Both the position numbers and the translations under genes were made by a program. A stretch of 13,673 nt of DNA from an uncultured Clostridia bacterium (GTDB lineage: Bacteria > Bacillota > Clostridia > TANB77 > CAG-508): contig CAPNAQ010000037.1 in the NCBI GenBank assembly GCA_948663505.1, positions 1 through 13,673 of the forward strand, given 5' to 3'. Positions 7,962 to 13,673 of this stretch are shown here, in pieces. The notes under the pieces are model-generated. The model was not told the origin of the DNA. It searched no databases and saw only the letters and a program-made list of their open reading frames with translations. The stretch's first letter is position 1. The number at the start of each line of letters is the position of its first letter.

Positions 7962-9266
7962 CTATAAATTTGTTAGCTTTTCCATTTGTTCATTATCTCC
8001 TACAATTGAAATAATTTTATTGAGTTGTTTTTTTAGTAATTGATATAAATTAGTGTCAACAGAACCTTCAATTTTTGATTCATAATCTGAAATAGCCTTA
8101 TTAATATCAATAATTCTCATTCCTCTAGTTTTTATTGAAGTATTTTTATACATATAAATTGGTATATAATAAACTTTATCTATAGAAAGCTTACCATTAG
8201 AATGTTTAGTAAGTATTAAATTTAAAATTATAGAATTTCTTGTATTTTCAGCATTTTGATCACAAATAAAGTTGCCTAAAGCATAAATTACAAAACATTC
8301 TTTGGTTGAACCATCTTCTAAAGTTATTTTTCTTTTTTCCATGGGTTCTAAAGTATGAGGGTGGTTTCCTAATATAATATCAACACCATTTTGAAAAAGG
8401 AAATCAGCTAGTTTTTTTTGTTCATCATTAGCAGTTGTTCTATATTCTGTTCCCCAATGCATACAAGCAATAATAACATCAGCATTTTGACTTTGTGCTG
8501 TTTTAATATGTTTTTTTATTAGATCTTCGTCAATCAAGTTTACACAGAATTCTTTATTATTAGGTGAAGGAATGCCATTTGTTCCATAAGTGTAATTTAT
8601 AAATGCAATTTTTACACCTTTTACATATTTAAACAAAATTTTATCTTGCTCTTCTTGAGTCTTGTAAGTACCAAGATGAGAAATGTTAGCATTATCTAAT
8701 ACATCTATAGTTCTTGAAAGACCTGAAAATCCCATGTCTAAACAATGATTCCCAGCTGTAGAAATAACGTCAATTCCTATATCTCTTAATGAATATGCTA
8801 AATTATCTGGGCTATTAAATGTGGGATAATTACTATAACCTCGTTCTTCTCCAGCAAAACAAGTTTCTAAACTTGCAACAGTAATATCTGAATTTTTTGT
8901 ATATGTGTTGATTTCATCAAAGACATATGAAAAATCATATGTTTTTGTAAAAGAATTATATGCATCCCAATATTGTGTATTATGACACATAACATCTCCG
9001 ATTGCACATAATGTGAATGTTGTATCTGTTTGATTTTTAGAGTTTTGATCGTTTTTGATATTTACTGTATTTTCTAAAGTTGTTAAATTGTTTTTCATTT
9101 CTTTTTTATATGTAGCATATAGCTCATTTTTTTCCCCTTGATTTGAGGAGGTTAATATAATTGCTATACAAATTAAAGTAATGAATAATGTAATTATAAA
9201 AATATTTAGAATTTTACTTAATTTTTTGTGCTTAGTTTTTTTATTATTTTGTATATTTGGTTCCAA
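7962..9266 (-). CDS. CapA-family (PGA_cap) membrane-anchored metallophosphatase-like protein
   Basis: This 434-aa protein has a lysine-rich N-terminus and one transmembrane helix (about residues 19-40), which leaves the rest outside the cell. The extracellular domain has the CapA/metallophosphatase metal-site pattern: GDVMCH (90-95), the acidic SLET strand, GNHCLD with H174, HWG with H270, and GNHPH with H302 and H304. B. anthracis CapA belongs to poly-gamma-glutamate capsule synthesis, but most homologues are stand-alone and uncharacterised. No capB, capC or capD is present, so capsule synthesis is not supported. The chosen start is a TTG at 9264-9266, five bases after GGGAGGAG (9272-9279). 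An upstream in-frame ATG (9392) would add 42 residues, including an unusual second hydrophobic stretch, and would lie at the predicted transcript start. The gene diverges from the cohesin gene and converges on the dockerin gene. It could modify the cell wall or a surface polymer in that locus, which is an inference from position. Confidence 0.85.
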   Translation of the reverse strand: MEPNIQNNKKTKHKKLSKILNIFIITLFITLICIAIILTSSNQGEKNELYATYKKEMKNNLTTLENTVNIKNDQNSKNQTDTTFTLCAIGDVMCHNTQYWDAYNSFTKTYDFSYVFDEINTYTKNSDITVASLETCFAGEERGYSNYPTFNSPDNLAYSLRDIGIDVISTAGNHCLDMGFSGLSRTIDVLDNANISHLGTYKTQEEQDKILFKYVKGVKIAFINYTYGTNGIPSPNNKEFCVNLIDEDLIKKHIKTAQSQNADVIIACMHWGTEYRTTANDEQKKLADFLFQNGVDIILGNHPHTLEPMEKRKITLEDGSTKECFVIYALGNFICDQNAENTRNSIILNLILTKHSNGKLSIDKVYYIPIYMYKNTSIKTRGMRIIDINKAISDYESKIEGSVDTNLYQLLKKQLNKIISIVGDNEQMEKLTNL

Positions 9267-9396
9267 TCTAACTCCTCCCTTTATACCATTATTTATTTTT
9301 ACTTTTATTGTCAAATTCAAAATATTATAGAGTAACTTTAAAATATCATATATAACGAAAAAATACAATAAAAATCGACATTTAAGTTTCAACTTT

Positions 9397-9425
9397 ATTA
9401 CAATAATATTACAAGTTTAAGTCAA
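9397..9425 (-). promoter_or_regulatory. Promoter of the CapA-like gene
   Basis: On the minus strand, TTGACT (9420-9425) and TGTAAT (9397-9402) are separated by 17 bases. The start would be near 9390, leaving a leader of about 124 nt before the TTG codon. A second TTGACA at 9309-9314 has no good -10 at the right distance. Confidence 0.5.
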
Positions 9426-9438
9426 ATTTGTACAAATA

Positions 9439-9467
9439 TTGATTTTTATTTACAGAAAATATATAAT
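9439..9467 (+). promoter_or_regulatory. Promoter of the cohesin gene
   Basis: TTGATT (9439-9444), a 17-base spacer and a perfect TATAAT (9462-9467), with a start near 9474. It lies back to back with the CapA promoter, with only 13 bases between the two -35 hexamers. Its -35 block (9436-9448) is identical over 13 bases to that of the dockerin gene. Confidence 0.7.
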
Positions 9468-9522
9468 ATAACAAAAAATGTAAGTTATGGATAAATAATT
9501 AGATTTAAAAAGGAGATAGAAA

Positions 9523-10302
9523 ATGAAAGAGATATTATCAAATATCATAAAGGTTATATTAATAATTGTAGTTATTATTTCAATAACTGACATATCAAAA
9601 GCAGATACTACAACAAAATTATCTTTAAAATCAGATAAAACTTCGGTAACAAATGGTGAAGAATTTACTGTAAGTATATATGTATCTAATATAGATTTAA
9701 ATCAAGGTATAATGTGTGTTTCAGGGAAAATTTCATATGATTCTAAAATATTAGAACCTATTGCTTCAGATAATACAACATACAATGGATGGACAACTTC
9801 TTGGAATACATCAAGTGGAGTTATTTTAGTAGATAGAGGTAATGGAATATCATCAGAACAATGTATAGCAAAGCTTAAATTTAAAGTAAAAGAAAATGTA
9901 AGTGTTGATAAAGATACAATATTATTTAGTAATATTTCTGTTTATAATAGTGAGGAAGAACAAGAATGTCCAAATACATCTTGTGAAATTGCTTTAAAAA
10001 CAGAAGATTTTCCAACAGATGATAATAAAAATCAAAATGAAGGTGAAGAAAAACCAAAAGAAGATGAAAACCAACCTCAAAAGACACCAACACAAGAACA
10101 ACAAAAAACAAATACTCAGACAACCCAAACAACTACTAAATCTACAAATAATAAAAATACTCAAATACCTGTTAAAAGTTCAACTAGTGATGAAGAAATA
10201 CCATATTTGGGTGTTAGTGAATGGATAGTTGGTGCTATATTGTTAGTGACAATTATAGGAATATTTACTTATAGAGGTTATAAAAAATATAATAATGTAT
10301 AA
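9523..10302 (+). CDS. Single-cohesin cell-surface anchor protein
   Basis: This 259-aa protein starts with a signal peptide (hydrophobic residues about 8-22, likely cleaved after S-K-A at 25-27). A cohesin-like beta-sandwich domain covers about 30-158: SVTNGEEFTVSI, GKISYDSKILEP, a GWTTSW turn, then AKLKFKVKE and TILFSNISVYNS. This strand order is typical of short cohesin (PF00963-like) modules. A hydrophilic Q/T/K/N-rich linker (about 160-222) looks suited to crossing the cell wall. The C-terminus has IPYLG (226-230), a hydrophobic segment (234-250) and a basic tail (RGYKKYNNV), which is sorting-signal topology with a non-canonical motif. Without sortase processing it would still be a membrane anchor. 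The domain has four cysteines (65, 114, 149, 154). The ATG is preceded by AAAGGAG (9508-9514). It is the natural candidate receptor for the dockerin protein encoded 1.7 kb upstream. The cohesin call is by pattern recognition, not a profile search. Confidence 0.78.
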   Translation: MKEILSNIIKVILIIVVIISITDISKADTTTKLSLKSDKTSVTNGEEFTVSIYVSNIDLNQGIMCVSGKISYDSKILEPIASDNTTYNGWTTSWNTSSGVILVDRGNGISSEQCIAKLKFKVKENVSVDKDTILFSNISVYNSEEEQECPNTSCEIALKTEDFPTDDNKNQNEGEEKPKEDENQPQKTPTQEQQKTNTQTTQTTTKSTNNKNTQIPVKSSTSDEEIPYLGVSEWIVGAILLVTIIGIFTYRGYKKYNNV

Positions 10303-10397
10303 GAAAATGTCCAGTTTCATTTTTGGACAGTCCCTAAATTAAAACAGCTGTAAAGCTTTGCTTGTTACAGCTGTTTTATGTAGAACTGGACATTTTC
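10303..10397. repeat. Nested inverted-repeat element between the cohesin gene and tex
   Basis: The outer arms are GAAAATGTCCAGTT (10303-10316) and its perfect 14-base complement (10384-10397). Inside are a small GTCCA/TGGAC hairpin (10309-10328), a GGACAGTCC palindrome (10325-10333) and a 13-bp stem (10341-10353 with 10365-10377). The element begins at the base after the cohesin stop codon. It looks like a composite of a dispersed palindromic repeat and an ordinary terminator. Confidence 0.7.
10341..10381 (+). terminator. Probable terminator of the cohesin gene
   Basis: AAAACAGCTGTAA pairs perfectly with TTACAGCTGTTTT, extended by AGC/GCT in the loop. The T-run after the stem is short (four), so efficiency is uncertain. 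The arm composition would also allow function on the other strand. No good promoter for tex is seen after it, so partial readthrough into tex is possible. Confidence 0.55.
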
Positions 10398-10430
10398 AAA
10401 TGTAAAATCTAAAAAGGAAGTGTTTTTAAA

Positions 10431-12617
10431 ATGGATAAAATCATAAAAATATTAGCAGAAGAATTAAACATAAAAACAACACAGGTAGAAAATACTATAA
10501 AGTTAATTGATGAAGGGAATACGATTCCTTTTATTGCACGTTATAGAAAAGAAGTTACAGGAGGATTAAGTGATGAAACTCTAAGAACTTTTGGTGAAAG
10601 ATTAGCATATTTAAGAAATTTAGAAACTAGAAAAGAAGAAGTTATAAAATCTATAGAAGAACAAGGGAAACTTACAGATGAAATTTTACAAGCAGTTGCT
10701 ATTGCAAAAACTTTAGCAGAGGTAGAAGATATTTATAGACCATATAAACAAAAGAAAAAGACAAGAGCAACAGTAGCTAAAGCCAAAGGATTAGAACCAT
10801 TAGCACAAATAATAATTGAGCAAAAAGAAAATATACCAATAGAAAAATTAGCAGAAGAATATGTAAATATTGATAAACTTTCTGAAGAAGATAAAAAGAA
10901 TAAGGATAAAGTTGTATCAAATGCACAAGAAGCAATACAGGGTGCTTTAGATATTATTGCAGAAGATATCTCTGATAATGCTAAATATAGAAAAGAAATA
11001 AAAAGACAGTGTTACAGAGAAGGCCTAATAAAAACAAAAGCAAAAGATGAAGACGCTAAATCTAATTATGAGATGTATTATAATTATAGTGAAGCTATTA
11101 AATATATTCCTAGTCACAGAATTTTAGCTATAAATAGGGGAGAGAAAGAGGAATTTTTAAAAGTTTCAATAGAAAAACCTCAAGATAAAATTTTGGCATA
11201 TATTGAAAGAGATGTAATAAAGGGTGATACGCAATTTACACAAATGCTAAAAAATACAATATTGGATAGTTTTGAAAGATTAATTGAACCTTCAATTGAT
11301 AGAGAAATTCGATCAGATTTAACTGAAAAGGCAGAGGAAAAAGCAATAAAAGTTTTTGGACAAAATTCAAAACAATTATTATTAGGAGCACCAATTAAAG
11401 GAAAAACTGTTATGGGATTTGACCCTGCATATAGAACTGGTTGCAAAATTGCTGTAATTGATGATACAGGAAAGGTTTTAGACTATACAACAGTATATCC
11501 AACAGAGCCACAAAATGATGTTGAAGGCGCTAAAAAAGAATTACTTAAATTAATAGAAAAAGATAAAATTGATATGATTGCAATAGGAAATGGTACTGCT
11601 TCAAGGGAGTCTGAAATGTTTGTTGCAGATATGATAAAGGAGGCAGAAAGAGAAGTTCATTATGTAATTGTAAGTGAAGCAGGTGCATCAGTATATTCTG
11701 CCTCTAAACTTGCAACAGAAGAATATCCTAACATTAATGTTTCTATTAGAGGAGCAATATCAATTGCAAGAAGATTACAAGATCCACTTGCAGAGCTAGT
11801 AAAGATAGATCCAAAAGCAATTGGTGTTGGACAATATCAACATGATGTAAATCAAAAAAAATTAGCTGAAAGTCTTACAGGAGTTGTGGAAGATAGTGTT
11901 AATAAAGTTGGTGTAGATGTAAATACTGCAACACCTTCATTACTTTCTTATGTATCAGGGATAAATAATACAATTGCAAAAAATATTGTAAAATATAGAG
12001 ATGAAAATGGAAAGTTAAAAGAAAGAAAAGAGCTTTTGAAAGTTCCTAAATTAGGAAAAGTTGCCTATGAACAATGTGCAGGATTTTTGAGAATAATTAA
12101 TGGAAAAAATCCTTTAGAAGTTACAGCAGTTCATCCTGAAAGCTATGAAGCAACTGAAAAATTATTAAAATTACTAAATTTTGATAAAGAAGATTTGAGA
12201 GATAAACAAAAAATAGAAGATATAAGACAAAAATTAAAAACTATAGATATTCATAAAATGGCAAATGAACTTGAAATTGGTGAGATGACATTAACAGATA
12301 TTATATCAGAATTAAGTAAGCCTGGTAGAGACCCTCGTGAAGATATGCCTAAGCCTATTTTGCGTTCAGATGTGTTAAAGTTGGAAGACTTAAAAGAAGG
12401 AATGATACTTTCAGGTACTGTTAGAAATGTTATCGATTTTGGTGCTTTTGTGGATATTGGTGTCAAATATGATGGCTTAGTTCATATTTCGGAAATGAGT
12501 GAAAAGTTTATTAAAAATCCATCTGATTTGCTTTCTGTTGGTGATGTTGTTAAAGTTAAAGTTATTAAAATTGATATGGATAGAAAAAAGGTTGCTTTAT
12601 CTATGAAAAATTTATAA
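10431..12617 (+). CDS. tex: Tex-family S1-domain RNA-binding transcription accessory protein
   Basis: This 728-aa protein has the standard Tex length and order. An N-terminal helical region starts with the characteristic EGNTIPFIARYRKE segment. A YqgF-like RNase H fold begins near residue 324 (GKTVMGFDPAYRTG). Helix-hairpin-helix repeats follow (about 490-560, including NTATPSLLSYVSGI and VPKLGKVAYEQCAGFLRI). A C-terminal S1 domain covers 653-728 (GTVRNVIDFGAFVDIG, GLVHISEMS, KVIKIDMDRKKVALSM). From family knowledge Tex binds nucleic acids through S1 and affects transcription and virulence or toxin gene expression in several bacteria. The exact mechanism is unsettled. AGGAAG (10415-10420) lies ten bases before the ATG. 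I find no convincing promoter in the 128 bases upstream, most of which is the inverted-repeat element. A terminator hairpin at 12681-12708 separates it from the convergent DUF975 gene. Confidence 0.95.
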   Translation: MDKIIKILAEELNIKTTQVENTIKLIDEGNTIPFIARYRKEVTGGLSDETLRTFGERLAYLRNLETRKEEVIKSIEEQGKLTDEILQAVAIAKTLAEVEDIYRPYKQKKKTRATVAKAKGLEPLAQIIIEQKENIPIEKLAEEYVNIDKLSEEDKKNKDKVVSNAQEAIQGALDIIAEDISDNAKYRKEIKRQCYREGLIKTKAKDEDAKSNYEMYYNYSEAIKYIPSHRILAINRGEKEEFLKVSIEKPQDKILAYIERDVIKGDTQFTQMLKNTILDSFERLIEPSIDREIRSDLTEKAEEKAIKVFGQNSKQLLLGAPIKGKTVMGFDPAYRTGCKIAVIDDTGKVLDYTTVYPTEPQNDVEGAKKELLKLIEKDKIDMIAIGNGTASRESEMFVADMIKEAEREVHYVIVSEAGASVYSASKLATEEYPNINVSIRGAISIARRLQDPLAELVKIDPKAIGVGQYQHDVNQKKLAESLTGVVEDSVNKVGVDVNTATPSLLSYVSGINNTIAKNIVKYRDENGKLKERKELLKVPKLGKVAYEQCAGFLRIINGKNPLEVTAVHPESYEATEKLLKLLNFDKEDLRDKQKIEDIRQKLKTIDIHKMANELEIGEMTLTDIISELSKPGRDPREDMPKPILRSDVLKLEDLKEGMILSGTVRNVIDFGAFVDIGVKYDGLVHISEMSEKFIKNPSDLLSVGDVVKVKVIKIDMDRKKVALSMKNL

Positions 12618-12680
12618 AATACATTGCACACAAATTTATTGCAAAAATTTGGCTTTAATAATTATTTTTAAAGATAAAAT

Positions 12681-12708
12681 AGAGAGAACTCTTATATAAG
12701 TTCTCTCT
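12681..12708. terminator. Terminator hairpin between tex and the DUF975 gene
   Basis: AGAGAGAACT (12681-12690) pairs with AGTTCTCTCT (12699-12708) around an 8-base loop. It is A-rich before and T-rich after on the plus strand (CCATTTTTAT), and T-rich on the minus side as well (ATTTTATC). It suits both of these convergent genes. Confidence 0.7.
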
Positions 12709-12715
12709 ACCATTT

Positions 12716-13522
12716 TTATAAATTTTCATTATTATCGATATCTTCTACATTAGAAACTACTTCATTATCTGAAGAATTTCCATTAAGATGTTTATAAAAA
12801 GCTATAATAGCAAATTGCATATAAGGAAGTAACCATAATAGACCAATTCCTAAAGTAAAACTTGCTAAAATAGACCAACCTATAAATGATAGTTGTAAGC
12901 AGAATAATTTTCCACGATTACCAGTCATTAATTCTTGGCTTTTTAAAACAGCATCTTTGGAAGTCATATCAGGGTTATCTATAGCAATTAACATAGCTAA
13001 TTGATAGTAAAAAGATTTAGTAATAGCCCAAATCATAGAAACTATTAACAATATAAATCCTATTATACCAAAGGCTATACCTGCTCCACTAATAGTAGGA
13101 GATACTGCTGAATAAAATACTGATGATGAAGCATATGAATATATAATACTTCCAATAGATATAGCTATAAGAAAATAAGATACTATTACTAATATAATAG
13201 GAACTATCATTTTTAATGCTATATTTAAGCTAACACCCCATGATTTTTTAAAATTGTCAAATCCTAAATTTACAAAATCAAAAGCACCTACATCTTCACC
13301 ATTAAATACCTTAAATAAAGAATAAATTAATCCAAAACCTAAAGGTATTTCAATAACTAGCTCTGCTAAACTTAAGATTGGTTGTATAGCGTTTGGCAAT
13401 ATTCCTTCAATAAAACCCATAACAAAGAATAGTGCTGCATATGCTAATACCATTAAAGCAACTTTTCCCCATTTTCCAGTTAATCTTCTACGTGCCTCTT
13501 CTCTGAAATCTGATGATAACAT
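12716..13522 (-). CDS. DUF975-family integral membrane protein
   Basis: This 268-aa protein begins with the family-typical short amphipathic N-terminus rich in arginine (SSDFREEARRRLTGKWGKVALM). It then has about six hydrophobic segments (near residues 21-40, 48-68, 98-125, 140-168 and a long pair at 205-245) and a 25-residue acidic, asparagine-rich tail. DUF975 proteins are common in Clostridia and Bacilli. Their function is unknown. The region DNPDMTSKDAVLKSQELMTGNRGKLF between membrane segments matches the conserved family loop. The ATG at 13522 follows AAAGGGGGA (13529-13537) by six bases. The gene is monocistronic, with a promoter at 13591-13619 and a perfect inverted repeat over the predicted transcript start, which suggests an operator or a 5' stabilising hairpin. 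Confidence 0.88.
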   Translation of the reverse strand: MLSSDFREEARRRLTGKWGKVALMVLAYAALFFVMGFIEGILPNAIQPILSLAELVIEIPLGFGLIYSLFKVFNGEDVGAFDFVNLGFDNFKKSWGVSLNIALKMIVPIILVIVSYFLIAISIGSIIYSYASSSVFYSAVSPTISGAGIAFGIIGFILLIVSMIWAITKSFYYQLAMLIAIDNPDMTSKDAVLKSQELMTGNRGKLFCLQLSFIGWSILASFTLGIGLLWLLPYMQFAIIAFYKHLNGNSSDNEVVSNVEDIDNNENL

Positions 13523-13551
13523 TTAAAATCCCCCTTTCATTTTTAAATGTG

Positions 13552-13590
13552 TTTATATAATAGGAACTTATAATGTTCCTATTATATAAA
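13552..13590. promoter_or_regulatory. Perfect 16-bp inverted repeat at the DUF975 transcript start
   Basis: TTTATATAATAGGAAC (13552-13567) and its exact complement (13575-13590) flank a 7-base spacer. The repeat directly abuts the -10 element, and the predicted start (about 13584) lies inside the promoter-proximal arm. It could be an operator or the 5' end hairpin of the mRNA. Confidence 0.65.
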
Positions 13591-13619
13591 ATAATACAGT
13601 AATAAATTGAAAAAGTCAA
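13591..13619 (-). promoter_or_regulatory. Promoter of the DUF975 gene
   Basis: On the minus strand, TTGACT (13614-13619), a 17-base spacer and TATTAT (13591-13596). This gives a leader of about 62 nt. The remaining bases to the window end (13620-13673) show only an imperfect A/T palindrome around 13637-13653 and nothing I can assign. Confidence 0.65.
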
Positions 13620-13673
13620 CAAAAATAGACAAAAGGTGACTAAAAAAGAATATATATTTCTTATAATAATATA

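Noticed and set aside
7962..9266. Poly-gamma-glutamate capsule locus
   Set aside because: Only a CapA-like protein is present. No CapB ligase, CapC or CapD homologue is nearby, and stand-alone CapA-family proteins are common.
9267..9392. 42-residue N-terminal extension of the CapA-like protein from an upstream ATG
   Set aside because: The extension would cover the strong GGGAGGAG site, lies at or before the predicted transcript start, and adds a second hydrophobic stretch not expected for the family. TTG at 9266 fits better.
10019..10228. Plus-strand overlapping frame within the cohesin linker
   Set aside because: Its lysine-, leucine- and glutamine-rich product is a frame-shifted reading of the low-complexity linker, with no ribosome binding site or family resemblance.
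3482..10302. Cellulosome gene cluster
   Set aside because: Dockerin and cohesin modules are present, but no glycoside hydrolase, carbohydrate-binding module or multi-cohesin scaffoldin is visible.

Overview
The window is very AT-rich. It uses strong purine-rich ribosome binding sites and consensus SigmaA-type promoters, and TGA never appears as a sense codon. Cohesin and dockerin modules, DUF975, DUF378 and CapA-like proteins sit together here. This points to a low-GC Firmicute, most likely an uncultured or gut-type Clostridia. The lineage is an inference from composition and gene content only.

Layout: (1) 1-1367: corA (Mg2+/divalent cation channel) and a tiny DUF378 membrane protein, closed by a rho-independent terminator. 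(2) 1451-3190: an ABC-F ATPase of the YkpA/YbiT type with its own promoter and terminator. (3) 3289-7894: a 1456-aa secreted or membrane-anchored protein built from about ten beta-sandwich modules and ending in a type I dockerin. Two copies of a palindromic repeat lie on either side of it in opposite orientation. (4) 7962-9266, minus strand: a membrane-anchored CapA-family metallophosphatase-like protein starting at TTG. (5) 9523-10302: a small cell-surface protein with a signal peptide, one cohesin-like domain, a Q/T-rich linker and a C-terminal membrane or sorting segment, diverging from the CapA gene. (6) 10303-10397: a nested inverted repeat. (7) 10431-12617: tex, an S1-domain RNA-binding protein. 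(8) 12716-13522, minus strand: a DUF975 membrane protein whose promoter overlaps a perfect 16-bp inverted repeat.

The core and housekeeping genes (corA, ABC-F, tex, DUF975) bracket an accessory cell-surface locus at 3.3-10.4 kb. In it, a non-catalytic dockerin protein and a single-cohesin surface anchor lie about 1.7 kb apart with a CapA-like enzyme between them. The natural reading is a minimal cohesin-dockerin pair that attaches a long Ig-like filament or adhesin to the cell surface, rather than a cellulosome, because no glycoside hydrolase or carbohydrate-binding module is visible. The cohesin and dockerin promoters share a 13-nt block over their -35 elements. The cohesin and CapA promoters are back to back. 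Physical binding of this cohesin to this dockerin is a hypothesis. No tRNA, rRNA, CRISPR array, transposase or phage gene was seen.
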